Shown here: in pieces, positions 1 through 7,134 of the stretch
How the letters are laid out: each line of letters starts with the position of its first letter
How positions within the stretch are numbered: position 1 is the stretch's first letter
Assembly: GCA_015711895.1 (NCBI GenBank)
Contig: MU158625.1
Coordinates: forward strand, 7,276 to 19,229
Direction: 5' to 3'
DNA length: 11,954 nt
Source: Candidatus Solincola tengchongensis
Lineage (GTDB): Bacteria > Actinomycetota > Geothermincolia > Geothermincolales > RBG-13-55-18
The notes under the pieces: generated by a model
The model's input: only the letters and a program-made list of their open reading frames with translations
Databases searched by the model: none
Told to the model about the DNA's origin: nothing
Translations under genes and position numbers: made by a program

Positions 1-2
1 TG

Positions 3-2105
3 CGGTTCGGCCGCAGGGACGGCTCGGTGATCGTCGCCCATGTCATAGGGGTTCCACTGGTCGACGAGCGCGGGGAAGTGCTGGAGATCATGAACATCGC
101 CCACGACGTTACCGAGCAGAGGCGCATGGAGGAGGAGCTGGAAGCTTACCGCCGCACCCTTGAGGAGACCGTGCGGGAAAGGACGCGGGAGCTCGAGGAG
201 GCCATGCAGCGTCTGGAGCACAGCGAGAGGTACTTTCGGGCCCTCATCGAGAACACCCATGACCTCATCGCCGTACTGGACGAGGACCTTAAAATACGCT
301 ACCTCAGCCCCTCGGTCCAAAGGATATCCGGTTACACCCTGGAGGAAGTGGCCGGGAAGAGCGGCCTGGACTTCATCCATCCCGACGACGTACCCCGACT
401 TGTGGAGCGTTTCACCGCACAGCTGGAAAGCAACGGCGTGACGGAAACGGCGGAATACCGCTGGCGCCACAGGGACGGCACCTACCGCTGGCAGGAGGCG
501 GTGGCCTGCAACCTCCTGGACGACCCCGCGGTGCGGGGCATCGTGGTCAACGCCCGAGACGTCACCGAGCGCCATGAGGCGGAGATGAGGCTGCGGGAGA
601 GCGAGGAGCGCTACCGCTCGCTGGTGGAGACCTCCCCCGACGGCATCGTGGTCACCGACCTCGAGGGGAGCATAATCACAGCCAACCGCGCAGCTCTGGA
701 GATCCTCGGGTGCCGCGGGGTTGAGGAGGTGGTGGGCCGCAACGTCCTCGAGTTCATCGCCCTCGAGGACCACGCCAGGGCCGCGGAATCCATGCGCACA
801 CCGGTGGGAGAAGAAGGGTTCCGGCGCGACGAGTACATCCTGGTGAGGAAGGACGGCGTGCGCCGCTGGGTGGAGATAAGCGCTTCCCTCCTCCGTGACG
901 CCCGGGGCAGGCCAACCGGTTTCATCGGAATCACCAGGGATGTAACGGAGAGTAAGCTCGCCCGCAGCAGGCTGGAGGCACTGAACAGGACCCTTCTCGG
1001 CCTGGGCTATGACCCACTGGTAAATATATCCAACATAGTGCTTGCCGGCCGGGAGATGCTCAACGCCCGGCTCGCCCGCTATGGAAGGGTGCGGCGCGGG
1101 AGGTTCGAGGCCTTCACCTCGGAGAGGCCGGGGGAGGGCTTCCAGGTCAGTGAGGATCCGGAGAATCACCTGTGCTACCGGCTCCTGCAGCGCGGGGTCA
1201 GCACCCCGGCCTCCAGCAAGGACCTGGACCTCGCCATGGCGGAGGCGGATCCCGATTTCCTATCCCTCAAACCAAAGGAAATCCTGACCTGTCCCGTCCA
1301 GGTCAAGGGCAAGCCCTCGGGGTGCCTTTGTTTCTTCTTCACCGAGGAGCGGAGCTTCACCGCCGCGGACATCGATGTCCTCATCATGCTGGGAAGGGCC
1401 ATCGCCATCGAGGAGGAGCGCTGGAGCTACGAGGAAGGGCTGCGCGAGTTCGTGGACATCGCCTCCCATGAGCTTCGTCATCCCACCGCGCTGTTAAGCG
1501 GTTACTCGCAGCTTCTAAAAGAGCACGAAGGGGACCTTGACGAGGAATACCGGGAGATAGTCGAGGCCCTCATCTCCTCCACGGAACGACTGGCGGAGAT
1601 CGTCAACGGTCTGGTCCACACCTCGCTCCTGGAGCGGGACCGCTTCCCGCTCAGGCGGAGCAGGCAGGACGTTGTGGAACTGGCCAGGAAAGCGCTCAAG
1701 GAGATGGAGGCGCGATTCCCGGAGAGAGAGTTCCGCCTGAAAGTCAAGGGAGAGATGGGGACGTGCTCCCTCGATCCCCTCCGCATCCACGAGCTCCTAG
1801 TCGTCCTCCTGGAAAACGCGGTCAAGTTCTCGCCTCAGGACACGGAGGTGGAGCTGGAGGTGGAAGCTGACCCCGTCGGCGTCCTCCTCTCCGTCCTGGA
1901 CCGGGGAAAGGGGGTGCGGGAGGAGAACCGGGAACGCATCTTCGAGCGCTTCTACCAGGAGGAGCAGGCCCTCTACCACTCGCAGGGCCTGGGGCTGGGG
2001 CTCTACCTGGCCCGCTCCATCGCCGAGGCCCACGGCGGCCGCCTCTGGCACGAACCGCGCCCGGGAGGTGGCTCCGTCTTCCGCTTCTTCCTGCCCTACC
2101 TTTAA
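3..2105 (+). CDS. PAS/GAF sensor histidine kinase, 5'-truncated by the window edge
   Basis: Two-component sensor kinase, predicted to autophosphorylate on His and pass the phosphate to a response regulator that is not in this window. The reading frame is open to the left edge, and its first residues already match the end of a PAS domain, so the GTG at 27 is internal and the true start lies outside. Numbered from 27: end of a PAS domain plus a charged coiled-coil linker (about 1-65), a PAS domain (about 67-182, ending RDVTERHEA), another PAS domain (about 190-310, ending RDVTESKLA), a GAF-like segment (about 322-462), a HisKA dimerisation domain with H-box SHELRHP (phospho-acceptor His481), and a HATPase_c domain with N-box Asn597 (LLENAVKFSP), G1 box DRGKGV and G2 box GLGLGLYLA. 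No transmembrane segment is visible in this part, so a soluble sensor is possible. The ligand cannot be read from the sequence. The domain calls are secure. Confidence 0.95.
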   Translation, partial: RFGRRDGSVIVAHVIGVPLVDERGEVLEIMNIAHDVTEQRRMEEELEAYRRTLEETVRERTRELEEAMQRLEHSERYFRALIENTHDLIAVLDEDLKIRYLSPSVQRISGYTLEEVAGKSGLDFIHPDDVPRLVERFTAQLESNGVTETAEYRWRHRDGTYRWQEAVACNLLDDPAVRGIVVNARDVTERHEAEMRLRESEERYRSLVETSPDGIVVTDLEGSIITANRAALEILGCRGVEEVVGRNVLEFIALEDHARAAESMRTPVGEEGFRRDEYILVRKDGVRRWVEISASLLRDARGRPTGFIGITRDVTESKLARSRLEALNRTLLGLGYDPLVNISNIVLAGREMLNARLARYGRVRRGRFEAFTSERPGEGFQVSEDPENHLCYRLLQRGVSTPASSKDLDLAMAEADPDFLSLKPKEILTCPVQVKGKPSGCLCFFFTEERSFTAADIDVLIMLGRAIAIEEERWSYEEGLREFVDIASHELRHPTALLSGYSQLLKEHEGDLDEEYREIVEALISSTERLAEIVNGLVHTSLLERDRFPLRRSRQDVVELARKALKEMEARFPEREFRLKVKGEMGTCSLDPLRIHELLVVLLENAVKFSPQDTEVELEVEADPVGVLLSVLDRGKGVREENRERIFERFYQEEQALYHSQGLGLGLYLARSIAEAHGGRLWHEPRPGGGSVFRFFLPYL

Positions 2106-2175
2106 ACCGCACGGAACGTTAACCACCGGCTTCGGAAAAGCGCTTTCTCGCGCCACTGCAAGAACAACCGCACCC

Positions 2176-2283
2176 GGGCGTGTTCAAACCGCCCTGAGGA
2201 TCAAGTAGGAGAACGACTATCAGGAGCTGGAACGATGCGGAAGGAGGGGGCGTGTTCAAACCGCCCTGAGGATCAAGTAGGAG
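2176..2283. CRISPR. One-spacer, two-repeat CRISPR-like unit (36-bp repeats, 36-nt spacer)
   Basis: A 36-bp sequence, starting GGGCGTGTTC and ending AAGTAGGAG, occurs at 2176-2211 and again, base-perfect, at 2248-2283. Exactly 36 nt of unrelated sequence separate the copies (2212-2247). Identity stops abruptly on both sides (C versus G before, A versus G after). The unit lies in the 219-nt gap between the histidine kinase stop and sfsA. The geometry is that of a minimal CRISPR array, but there is no third copy, no obvious AT-rich leader and no cas gene here. A chance local duplication cannot be excluded. A second unit with the same geometry but an essentially different repeat lies at 9835-9944. 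Confidence 0.45.
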
Positions 2284-2324
2284 GGTCATAGAGATTCGGA
2301 AGATTCCAGGGTATTCTTCTATCC

Positions 2325-3011
2325 ATGGACATCGGCGCTTGGAAGGAAGGCTTTTTCCGGGAGAGGCCCAACCGCTTCCTGGCCGTGGTGGAAGTGGACG
2401 GCGGACGTGCGGAGGCCCACGTTCCCGACCCCGGACGGTTGAGGGAGCTCCTGTTCCCCGGAGTTCGTGTACGTCTGCGGCCGGCGGCCCGGCCGAAGCG
2501 GCGCACCGCCTGGGACCTTATCGGCGTGGAATGCCCGGACGGGTGGGTGAACATCGACTCCCGCCTGCCCAACCTCCTCTTCGCCGAGGCGCTGCGGGAG
2601 GGTCACTTGGAAGAATTTTCCGGTATTAAGGAGATCCTCCCGGAGTATCATTACGGGAACAGCGTCCTGGATTTCCTGCTCATAGGCGAAGGGCCACCCT
2701 GCCTCGTGGAGGTCAAGGGATGCACCCTGGCGTTAAAGGGCGTGGCCCTCTTCCCCGACGCGCCCACGACAAGGGGAGTCCGGCATCTCGAGGAGCTCGT
2801 ACACGCCGTTCAGGAGGGATACCGCGCCTGCGCCGTCTTCGTGGTCAAGCACCCCGGGGCAAGGTCCTTCGCCGCCAATGCGGAGACCGACCCCCTGTTC
2901 TCCGCCGTTCTCCGCCGCGCCGCCGAATCGGGCGTGGAGGTCATTCCCTATCTCGCTGCATGGAAGGGCCGGGAGATTCGCCTGGAGTGCCGCCTCCCCC
3001 TGGCGGGGTAG
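2325..3011 (+). CDS. sfsA: SfsA family protein (sugar fermentation stimulation protein homologue)
   Basis: At 228 aa this is a full-length member of the SfsA family, whose E. coli member was named for stimulating maltose metabolism and binds DNA. The N-terminal part (about 1-80) corresponds to the OB-fold DNA-binding half, with the signature RPNRF (14-18) and AHVPDPGRLRELL (31-43). The C-terminal half carries the PD-(D/E)XK nuclease-like core: Asp116 in SVLDF, then Glu129 and Lys131 in VEVKG, followed by the family hallmark FPDAPTTRG (143-151). ATG 2325 is the only credible start, because an in-frame stop lies at 2289-2291 with no other standard start codon between. The Shine-Dalgarno sequence is weak; the GTAGGAGGG end of the upstream duplication is too far away (about 40 nt) to serve ATG 2325. 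It appears to be a single gene, convergent with the PadR gene. The family assignment is certain; the physiological role is poorly defined. Confidence 0.95.
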   Translation: MDIGAWKEGFFRERPNRFLAVVEVDGGRAEAHVPDPGRLRELLFPGVRVRLRPAARPKRRTAWDLIGVECPDGWVNIDSRLPNLLFAEALREGHLEEFSGIKEILPEYHYGNSVLDFLLIGEGPPCLVEVKGCTLALKGVALFPDAPTTRGVRHLEELVHAVQEGYRACAVFVVKHPGARSFAANAETDPLFSAVLRRAAESGVEVIPYLAAWKGREIRLECRLPLAG

Positions 3012-3428
3012 ATGAAACAGGCTCTTCTTGTTCCGAGAACGAAACGACCTCCAGACTTCACAACTGATAACTTCATCCTCAAAGGCCGTGTTCCAATCGC
3101 TAGTAAAGAAGTGAATGCGCGTTGACGCGCTTGCCAGTATGTAGATTCGCGCTTCTCGTGCAGGCCAATGCAAATGTACCGCCACGGCAATCACCGGCAC
3201 CTGTGGGGCAGGTCGCCTGCTCACTCCGGGGAGCGGCCCGGTAACGGTGCTCGAAATGGCGGTTCCTTACAGCGCCTCACGGCCACCGCGTGGTCCGGGA
3301 TCCTTCAAGGCCAGAAAACCGCGGCATCGTCACGTGAAGGGATCTCTGAGGGTAACGAGCCGCAGTGCCTCGCGGCCGATTCCTGCTCTCCCGGCAGGGA
3401 CGGATACGAAAGGAAAACGGGAGCGGCC
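3012..3428. other. Intergenic region without a recognisable gene
   Basis: This is 417 nt between the convergent ends of sfsA and the PadR gene. The open frames that cross it have no ribosome binding site, and their translations are arginine-, serine- and proline-rich with no family resemblance. The only local structure I noted is a short GCGCG/CGCGC stem near 3117-3130. I see no convincing U-tract terminator for either gene. Confidence 0.6.
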
Positions 3429-3827
3429 TCATCCCCTCTCTTCCCCGGAGGAGCACAGCTCCAGGAAGCGCTGGAGGAGCATCACCCTTCCCCGGATGGC
3501 CTCCGCCCACACCTGCAGCCTCCTCCTTCCCCGCGGGGTGATGCGGTAGACCTTCCTCCGCGGGCCCGCAGCGGCGTCCGCCCAGCGCGAGGAGACCAGC
3601 CCTTCCTCCTCCATCCGGCGCAAGGCGCGGTAGACGGCGCCGGTATCGGGCAGTGGGCCCGGCAGGGGGACCTCCTCCATGCGCCGGATGAGCTCGTATC
3701 CGTGAGCCGGTGCGGAGCGCAGCAGAAAAAGCAGGCGGGGCTCGATGAAACGTTTGCCGGGCCCTTCCCGCATGTAAACCCCTACGTCTTCCAGTATGTC
3801 GCCTCTCTTCTTACCGCCCGCTCCCAC
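3429..3827 (-). CDS. PadR family transcriptional regulator
   Basis: Winged-helix repressor of the PadR family, which usually binds ATGT/ACAT-type dyads and often responds to small hydrophobic ligands. The core shows the family pattern: FIEPRLLFLL then APAHGYELIRRMEE (helices 1-2), LPDTGAVYRALRRMEEEGLVSS (recognition helix) and PRRKVYRITPRGRRRLQVW (wing). A C-terminal helix follows for dimerisation. I chose GTG 3827 (132 aa) because it follows an excellent AAAGGAG at 5-nt spacing and leaves a basic, glycine-rich N-terminus of the kind common in this family. ATG 3773 (114 aa, preceded by GGGG) is the main alternative; a TTG at 3929 would add an implausible N-terminus. It is divergent from the cupin gene, and the palindrome at 4063-4091 is its likely operator, so regulation of the cupin gene and itself is a reasonable inference. 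Confidence 0.88.
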   Translation of the reverse strand: MGAGGKKRGDILEDVGVYMREGPGKRFIEPRLLFLLRSAPAHGYELIRRMEEVPLPGPLPDTGAVYRALRRMEEEGLVSSRWADAAAGPRRKVYRITPRGRRRLQVWAEAIRGRVMLLQRFLELCSSGEERG

Positions 3828-4017
3828 TCCTTCTCCTTTCCTCGCCCTTGCAGATCGCCCTCCGCAGGACGACAGAGGACCAGGCCGTCGAAGCGCTCTC
3901 CCCTCTTTCTGTCTCCATAATGCGCACAAGATTTAAAACTAGCGCATGAACGTCGAGGGCCAACGCTCCTCCATCTGCAGACGGCCTCCGCATGGCGTAA
4001 CCGGCCTGCGCATCCAC
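3811..4017 (-). CDS. Possible small ORF upstream of the PadR gene (68 aa)
   Basis: A 68-codon ATG frame sits between the predicted divergent promoter and the PadR gene. It is preceded by a purine-rich GGGAGAGAG about 10 nt before the ATG, and it overlaps the favoured PadR GTG start by 17 nt in another frame, so translational coupling is possible. The product has a hydrophobic stretch (LALDVHALVLNLVRIM) and a basic tail, and matches no family I know. The base composition and the Ser/Arg-rich end could equally be chance in GC-rich DNA. Treat this as a speculative leader peptide or as noncoding 5' UTR. Confidence 0.2.
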   Translation of the reverse strand: MDAQAGYAMRRPSADGGALALDVHALVLNLVRIMETERGESASTAWSSVVLRRAICKGEERRRSGSGR

Positions 4018-4062
4018 ACGGTACTCTCTCCCACCCTCATAACCGCATTCTACTCAAGATTA

Positions 4063-4091
4063 TAATATATATGTCATTGACATATATATTA
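4063..4091. promoter_or_regulatory. Perfect 29-nt palindrome, probable PadR operator
   Basis: Two 14-nt arms are perfectly complementary around a central T at 4077, with the inner core TGTCA-T-TGACA flanked by alternating TA. The dyad contains ATGT and ACAT, the half-sites typical of PadR regulators. It lies between the divergent PadR and cupin genes and overlaps a -35 hexamer, so bound repressor would block the cupin promoter. Autoregulation of padR is likely because a TATAAT on the minus strand (4064-4059) overlaps its left end. Confidence 0.7.
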
Positions 4092-4105
4092 ATATTACAT
4101 AATCT
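4077..4105 (+). promoter_or_regulatory. Sigma-70-type promoter for the cupin gene
   Basis: A consensus TTGACA lies at 4077-4082. A -10-like TAATCT follows at 4100-4105 (17-nt spacing); CATAAT at 4098-4103 (15-nt spacing) is the alternative. The segment is strikingly AT-rich against the GC-rich background. Transcription would start near 4112, giving a leader of roughly 70 nt before the cupin start. The -35 hexamer is embedded in the palindrome. Confidence 0.6.
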
Positions 4106-4179
4106 TAACGCGATTCGTGCCAAGCGAGCCATACGAGATAAGGAGCCACAGGCGAGCATATCTTTAGGAGGTGAAGGCA

Positions 4180-4518
4180 GTGAAGACCGTGGATGCCCTT
4201 AACGCTCCCCCGTTGCCCAATCCCCATGGCGTGAAGGCCTCGAGGATCTACGACACGGAGCACGCGCAGGTGGTGCACATCCTGCTCGGGCCGGGCGAGA
4301 GCCTCAAACGGCACGTCACCCCCGTGGACGTCTTCTTCTACGTCCTGGAAGGCGAGGGGACGGTGGAGATCGGCGAGGAAACGCGTCGCGTGGTCAAAGA
4401 CACGCTGGTGGAGAGCCCGGCCCGCGTGCCCCACCGCTGGACGAACGATGGGCATGGCGACCTGCGCATCCTGGTGGTGAAGGTCCCCCGCCCCCATGAG
4501 GAGACCAGGATACTCTAA
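4180..4518 (+). CDS. Small single-domain cupin protein
   Basis: A 112-aa single cupin barrel. GTG 4180 is chosen over GTG 4171 because the AGGAGGTG ribosome binding site at 4166-4173 overlaps the earlier codon and is correctly spaced from the later one. Motif 1 reads RHVTPVDVFFYVLEGEG and motif 2 reads VESPARVPHRWTN. Against the usual HxH...E of motif 1, the first His is kept, the second is Thr, and the Glu position is hydrophobic. The motif 2 His is kept. So only two of the four classical metal ligands are evident: the protein may bind metal differently or be a non-metal sugar or small-molecule binder. The AT-rich promoter with its palindrome and the divergent PadR gene suggest ligand-induced expression. 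No terminator is visible before the following long noncoding region, so transcription could continue into it. The fold is confident; the substrate is unknown. Confidence 0.85.
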   Translation: MKTVDALNAPPLPNPHGVKASRIYDTEHAQVVHILLGPGESLKRHVTPVDVFFYVLEGEGTVEIGEETRRVVKDTLVESPARVPHRWTNDGHGDLRILVVKVPRPHEETRIL

Positions 4519-5103
4519 GGGAGACTTAACCGCTTTTTCCCCAGGTCACATAAGCCTCCGATATGGGACGGATCGGAGTTGCCAATACCCTCTCTCCGGG
4601 CCACAGGATGGAAGGGTAAGCCATGCGGCCAAGGGATGGGGGAGATCGGAGGTGCAGCCTCCGTAGGATGCGGGGTTTGCAGTGGGCCGGTCACCTCGCA
4701 TCCCGGCGGGGTGGCGTCAGCGCGACGACCAACAAGCAAGGCCTCCGTCTATAGCACGAGCTCCTGGAGGCTGCATACCTTCGGTCTATGCCGCACCCCG
4801 CAGGAAACAGGTAAGAATATCGCCGGTTGGGAACCAGCCCCTTGGTAAAGGATGGAAACGTCACCGGAGAGGAACAAGCCCACAGGCAACGGATAGGATT
4901 AACGTGGAAAGGGAATAATAACTCACGTCAAGATCCCGTGGATCGAGGGCGGACTTAACCCGCCCCGAGAGCGGGTGGGGAAAGAACCGCGAGAACCTGA
5001 AACAGGTGCAGGAAGGGTTCTTAAGGCCCTTCGAGCGGGAAGACAAAGAGCCTTAATCCCCATAGTCGGAAGGAAAGGGCTTACGAGTCCCTGGAGGTGA
5101 AGA
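4519..5103 (+). ncRNA. Candidate large structured RNA or long 5' leader of the CooS-like gene
   Basis: About 585 nt with no credible ORF between the cupin stop and the CooS-like start, rich in helices separated by purine-rich single strands. Helices read directly: 4556-4562 with 4572-4578 (CTCCGAT/ATCGGAG); a long-range 9-bp pair 4654-4662 with 4766-4774 (GCAGCCTCC/GGAGGCTGC) enclosing 4666-4672 with 4697-4703 (GGATGCG/CGCATCC); 4773-4777 with 4787-4791 closing on a CUUCGG tetraloop; 4932-4936 with 4940-4944; 4947-4952 with 4960-4965; and 4995-4999 with 5003-5007. I could not match it to RNase P RNA, tmRNA, T-box, cobalamin riboswitch, or group I or II intron signatures. It ends at a good ribosome binding site (GGAGGTG, 5092-5098). 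Strand and boundaries are inferred from the flanking plus-strand genes. Confidence 0.4.
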
Positions 5104-7010
5104 ATGGAAGGCGACCGCATCTCTTACCACGAATCGGTCAGGCGCGCCTACCGGCGCCTGAAGGAGGATGGGATAACCAACATCTGGGACCGTTACGAGG
5201 CCCAGGGGCTGGGAGGGGACCCGGACAAGAGGTGCCCGTTCTGCATGGGGGGCGTGCGCTGCGACCTGTGCTCCAACGGCCCCTGCCGGGCGGACGCCGA
5301 GAAAGACAAACGCGGGGTGTGCGGCATAACCGCCGACGGGATGGCCATGCGCATGATGGCCCTGCGCAACGTCCTGGGGGCCTCCACCTACCATTACCAT
5401 ACCGAGCAGACCCTGAAGACCCTCCGGGCCACAGCTCTGGGGAAGACGCCTTTTTCCATCGCCGAGCCGGGCAAATTGCGCGACTTCGCCTCCCGCCTGG
5501 GATTGGGCCTCTCCGGGAGCGACGCCGAGATTGCCTTGCGCCTCTGCGATTTCTGCGAGGCGGAGATTTCAACCGCAAGGCGGACCAGCCCAGCCTCGTC
5601 GTGGAGGCCATGGCCCCGGAGGAGCGCAGAGAGGCATGGAAAAAACTGGGCATCTTCCCCGGCGGCATATACGGTGAGATGATGCGGGTTACCAGTTCCT
5701 GCCTGACAAACGTGGACGGCTATTACGCCAGCCTGGCCCTCAAAGCCATGCGCATGGGCATAGCCATGGCCTACCAGAGCCAGCTGGTCAACGAGTACTG
5801 TCAGGACGTGCTCTTCGGCATTCCCCGCCCCCACCCCATGCGGGTCAACCTTGGTGTGCTGGACCCGGACTACGTGAACGCCCTTCCCAACGGGCACGAG
5901 CCGTTTCTGGGATTCGCCATGGTCCAGCTGGCCCGCCGCCCGGAATGGCAGGAGAAGGCGCGTGCCGCGGGCGCGAAGGGCCTGCGGGTCATCGCCAGCA
6001 TCGAGACCGGCCAGGAGATGATCCAGCGCTGGTCCATAGATGAGGCCTTCCACGGTTTCACCGGCAACTGGATAATGCAGGAAGCGGTGCTCTCCTCGGG
6101 TTGCGTGGACCTCTTCGCCGTGGACATGAACTGCTCCATGCCCATCGACCCCATCTATGCCGAGCGCTACCGCTTCAAACTCATCCCGGTGAGCGACCTG
6201 GTGGCCTTCGAGGGGATAGAGGAGCGGCTGGACTACGAGCCCGAGAAGGCGGAGGAGCAGGCGGCGCGCCTCCTGGAGATGGCCATCGAGAACTTCAAGG
6301 TACGCCGTGGAGCGGTGGAGCCCTTCACCGGGCAACCGGTGGGCGAGGCGGTGGTGGGCTTCTCCACGGAGAGCATCCTGGAAGCGCTGGGAGGCACCCT
6401 GGACCCGTTGCTCGAGGCCCTCAAGGAGGGGACCATCAGGGGGGTGGCCGGGCTGGTCTCCTGCACCACCCTGCGGGACAGCGGGCAGGACGTGCACAGC
6501 GTGGCCGTGGCCAGGGAGCTCATCAAGAGGGACATCCTCGTCCTCTCCATGGGCTGCGGCAACGCGGCCATGCAGGTTGCCGGGCTGTGCCTGCCGGAGG
6601 CCGCGGAGCTCGCCGGCCCGGGCCTCAAGGCCCTGTGCGCCAGGCTGGGAGTGCCACCGGTCCTGAGCTACGGGACCTGCACGGACACCGGCCGGCTGGC
6701 GGACCTCCTGGCCGCCGTGTCCTCCGCTTTGGGTGGGGTCCCCATCCCCGACCTCCCGGTGGTGGCCGCCGCGCCCGAATACATGGAGCAGAAGGCCACC
6801 ATCGACGCCATCTTCGCCCTGGCCCTGGGACTCTACATCTACGTGAACCCGGTGCCCACGGTGACCGGGGGGCCGAAGCTGGTCGAGCTCCTCACCTCCG
6901 GATGCCGTGACCTCACCGGCGGCCAGCTCCATCTGGAGAAGGACCCGGTGGAGGCGGCGGAGGGGATGCTCTCCCACATCGAGGCCATGCGGAAAAAACT
7001 GGGGATTTGA
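5104..7010 (+). CDS. cooS: Divergent Ni-Fe carbon monoxide dehydrogenase (CooS-like), interrupted by a frameshift
   Basis: Resembles the homodimeric anaerobic CO dehydrogenase catalytic subunit (CO + H2O to CO2 + 2 electrons + 2 H+). GGAGGTG precedes ATG 5104. The first 154 codons are in one frame; homology continues from 5565 in the frame one base back, and adding one base near 5563-5565 yields a 635-aa protein, normal for the family. N-terminal cysteines 44, 47 (CX2C, likely intersubunit D cluster) and 53, 56, 61, 73 (B cluster) are present. Of the C-cluster ligands, equivalents of His261, Cys333, Cys446, Cys476 and Cys526 (C. hydrogenoformans CODH-II numbering) are seen at codons 5895, 6132, 6462, 6555 and 6678, and catalytic Lys563 at 6792. 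The Cys295 position (usual GICCTGNE) is IASIETGQE, with Glu at 6003. No cooC, cooF or acetyl-CoA synthase gene is nearby. Whether it oxidises CO is uncertain, and the frameshift may be a sequencing error or real decay. Confidence 0.85.
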
Positions 7011-7054
7011 ACCGTCCGGGTTCTATCGACTCGAGGAGTCCCGGGTTACACGGA

Positions 7055-7089
7055 CTCGAGGAGGGAAAGCCCGTCTTTCCCTCCTCGAG
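7055..7089. terminator. Perfect 15-bp hairpin downstream of the CooS-like gene
   Basis: CTCGAGGAGGGAAAG at 7055-7069 and its exact complement at 7075-7089 enclose a 5-nt loop. It lies 45 nt after the CooS-like stop, between two convergent genes, and could terminate both. A clear U-tract is missing on either strand (the plus side continues CTTATAAAAAC), so it may act as a transcript-end stabiliser rather than a classical intrinsic terminator. A smaller stem, GACTC-GAG-GAGTC, lies at 7029-7041. Confidence 0.6.
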
Positions 7090-7134
7090 CTTATAAAAAC
7101 GACGGTTGGCAACCTCGGCGAAAGCTCCCCGCGA

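Noticed and set aside
2101..2118. Possible third, degenerate copy of the 36-bp repeat at the histidine kinase stop codon (TTTAAACCGC versus TTCAAACCGC)
   Set aside because: Similarity is limited to about a dozen bases and the distance (about 81 nt) breaks the 72-nt period.
3168..3920. 250-aa open frame on the plus strand
   Set aside because: Mostly opposite the PadR gene; composition is low-complexity, with no start signal and no recognisable domain.
4519..5103. Group II intron, RNase P RNA, tmRNA or known riboswitch
   Set aside because: I did not find the domain V stem, the RNase P conserved GAGGAAAGUC, a tmRNA acceptor/tag region, the T-box GGUACCGCG or a cobalamin box.
5560..5570. Programmed -1 frameshifting in the CooS-like gene
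   Set aside because: There is no X-XXY-YYZ slippery heptamer at the junction, and I noticed no obvious stimulatory structure. An indel is simpler.
5394..6977. 527-aa open frame on the minus strand
   Set aside because: It lies antisense to the CooS-like gene, whose conserved motifs are on the plus strand. The translation is His/Gly/Val-rich with no family resemblance, a GC-rich shadow.
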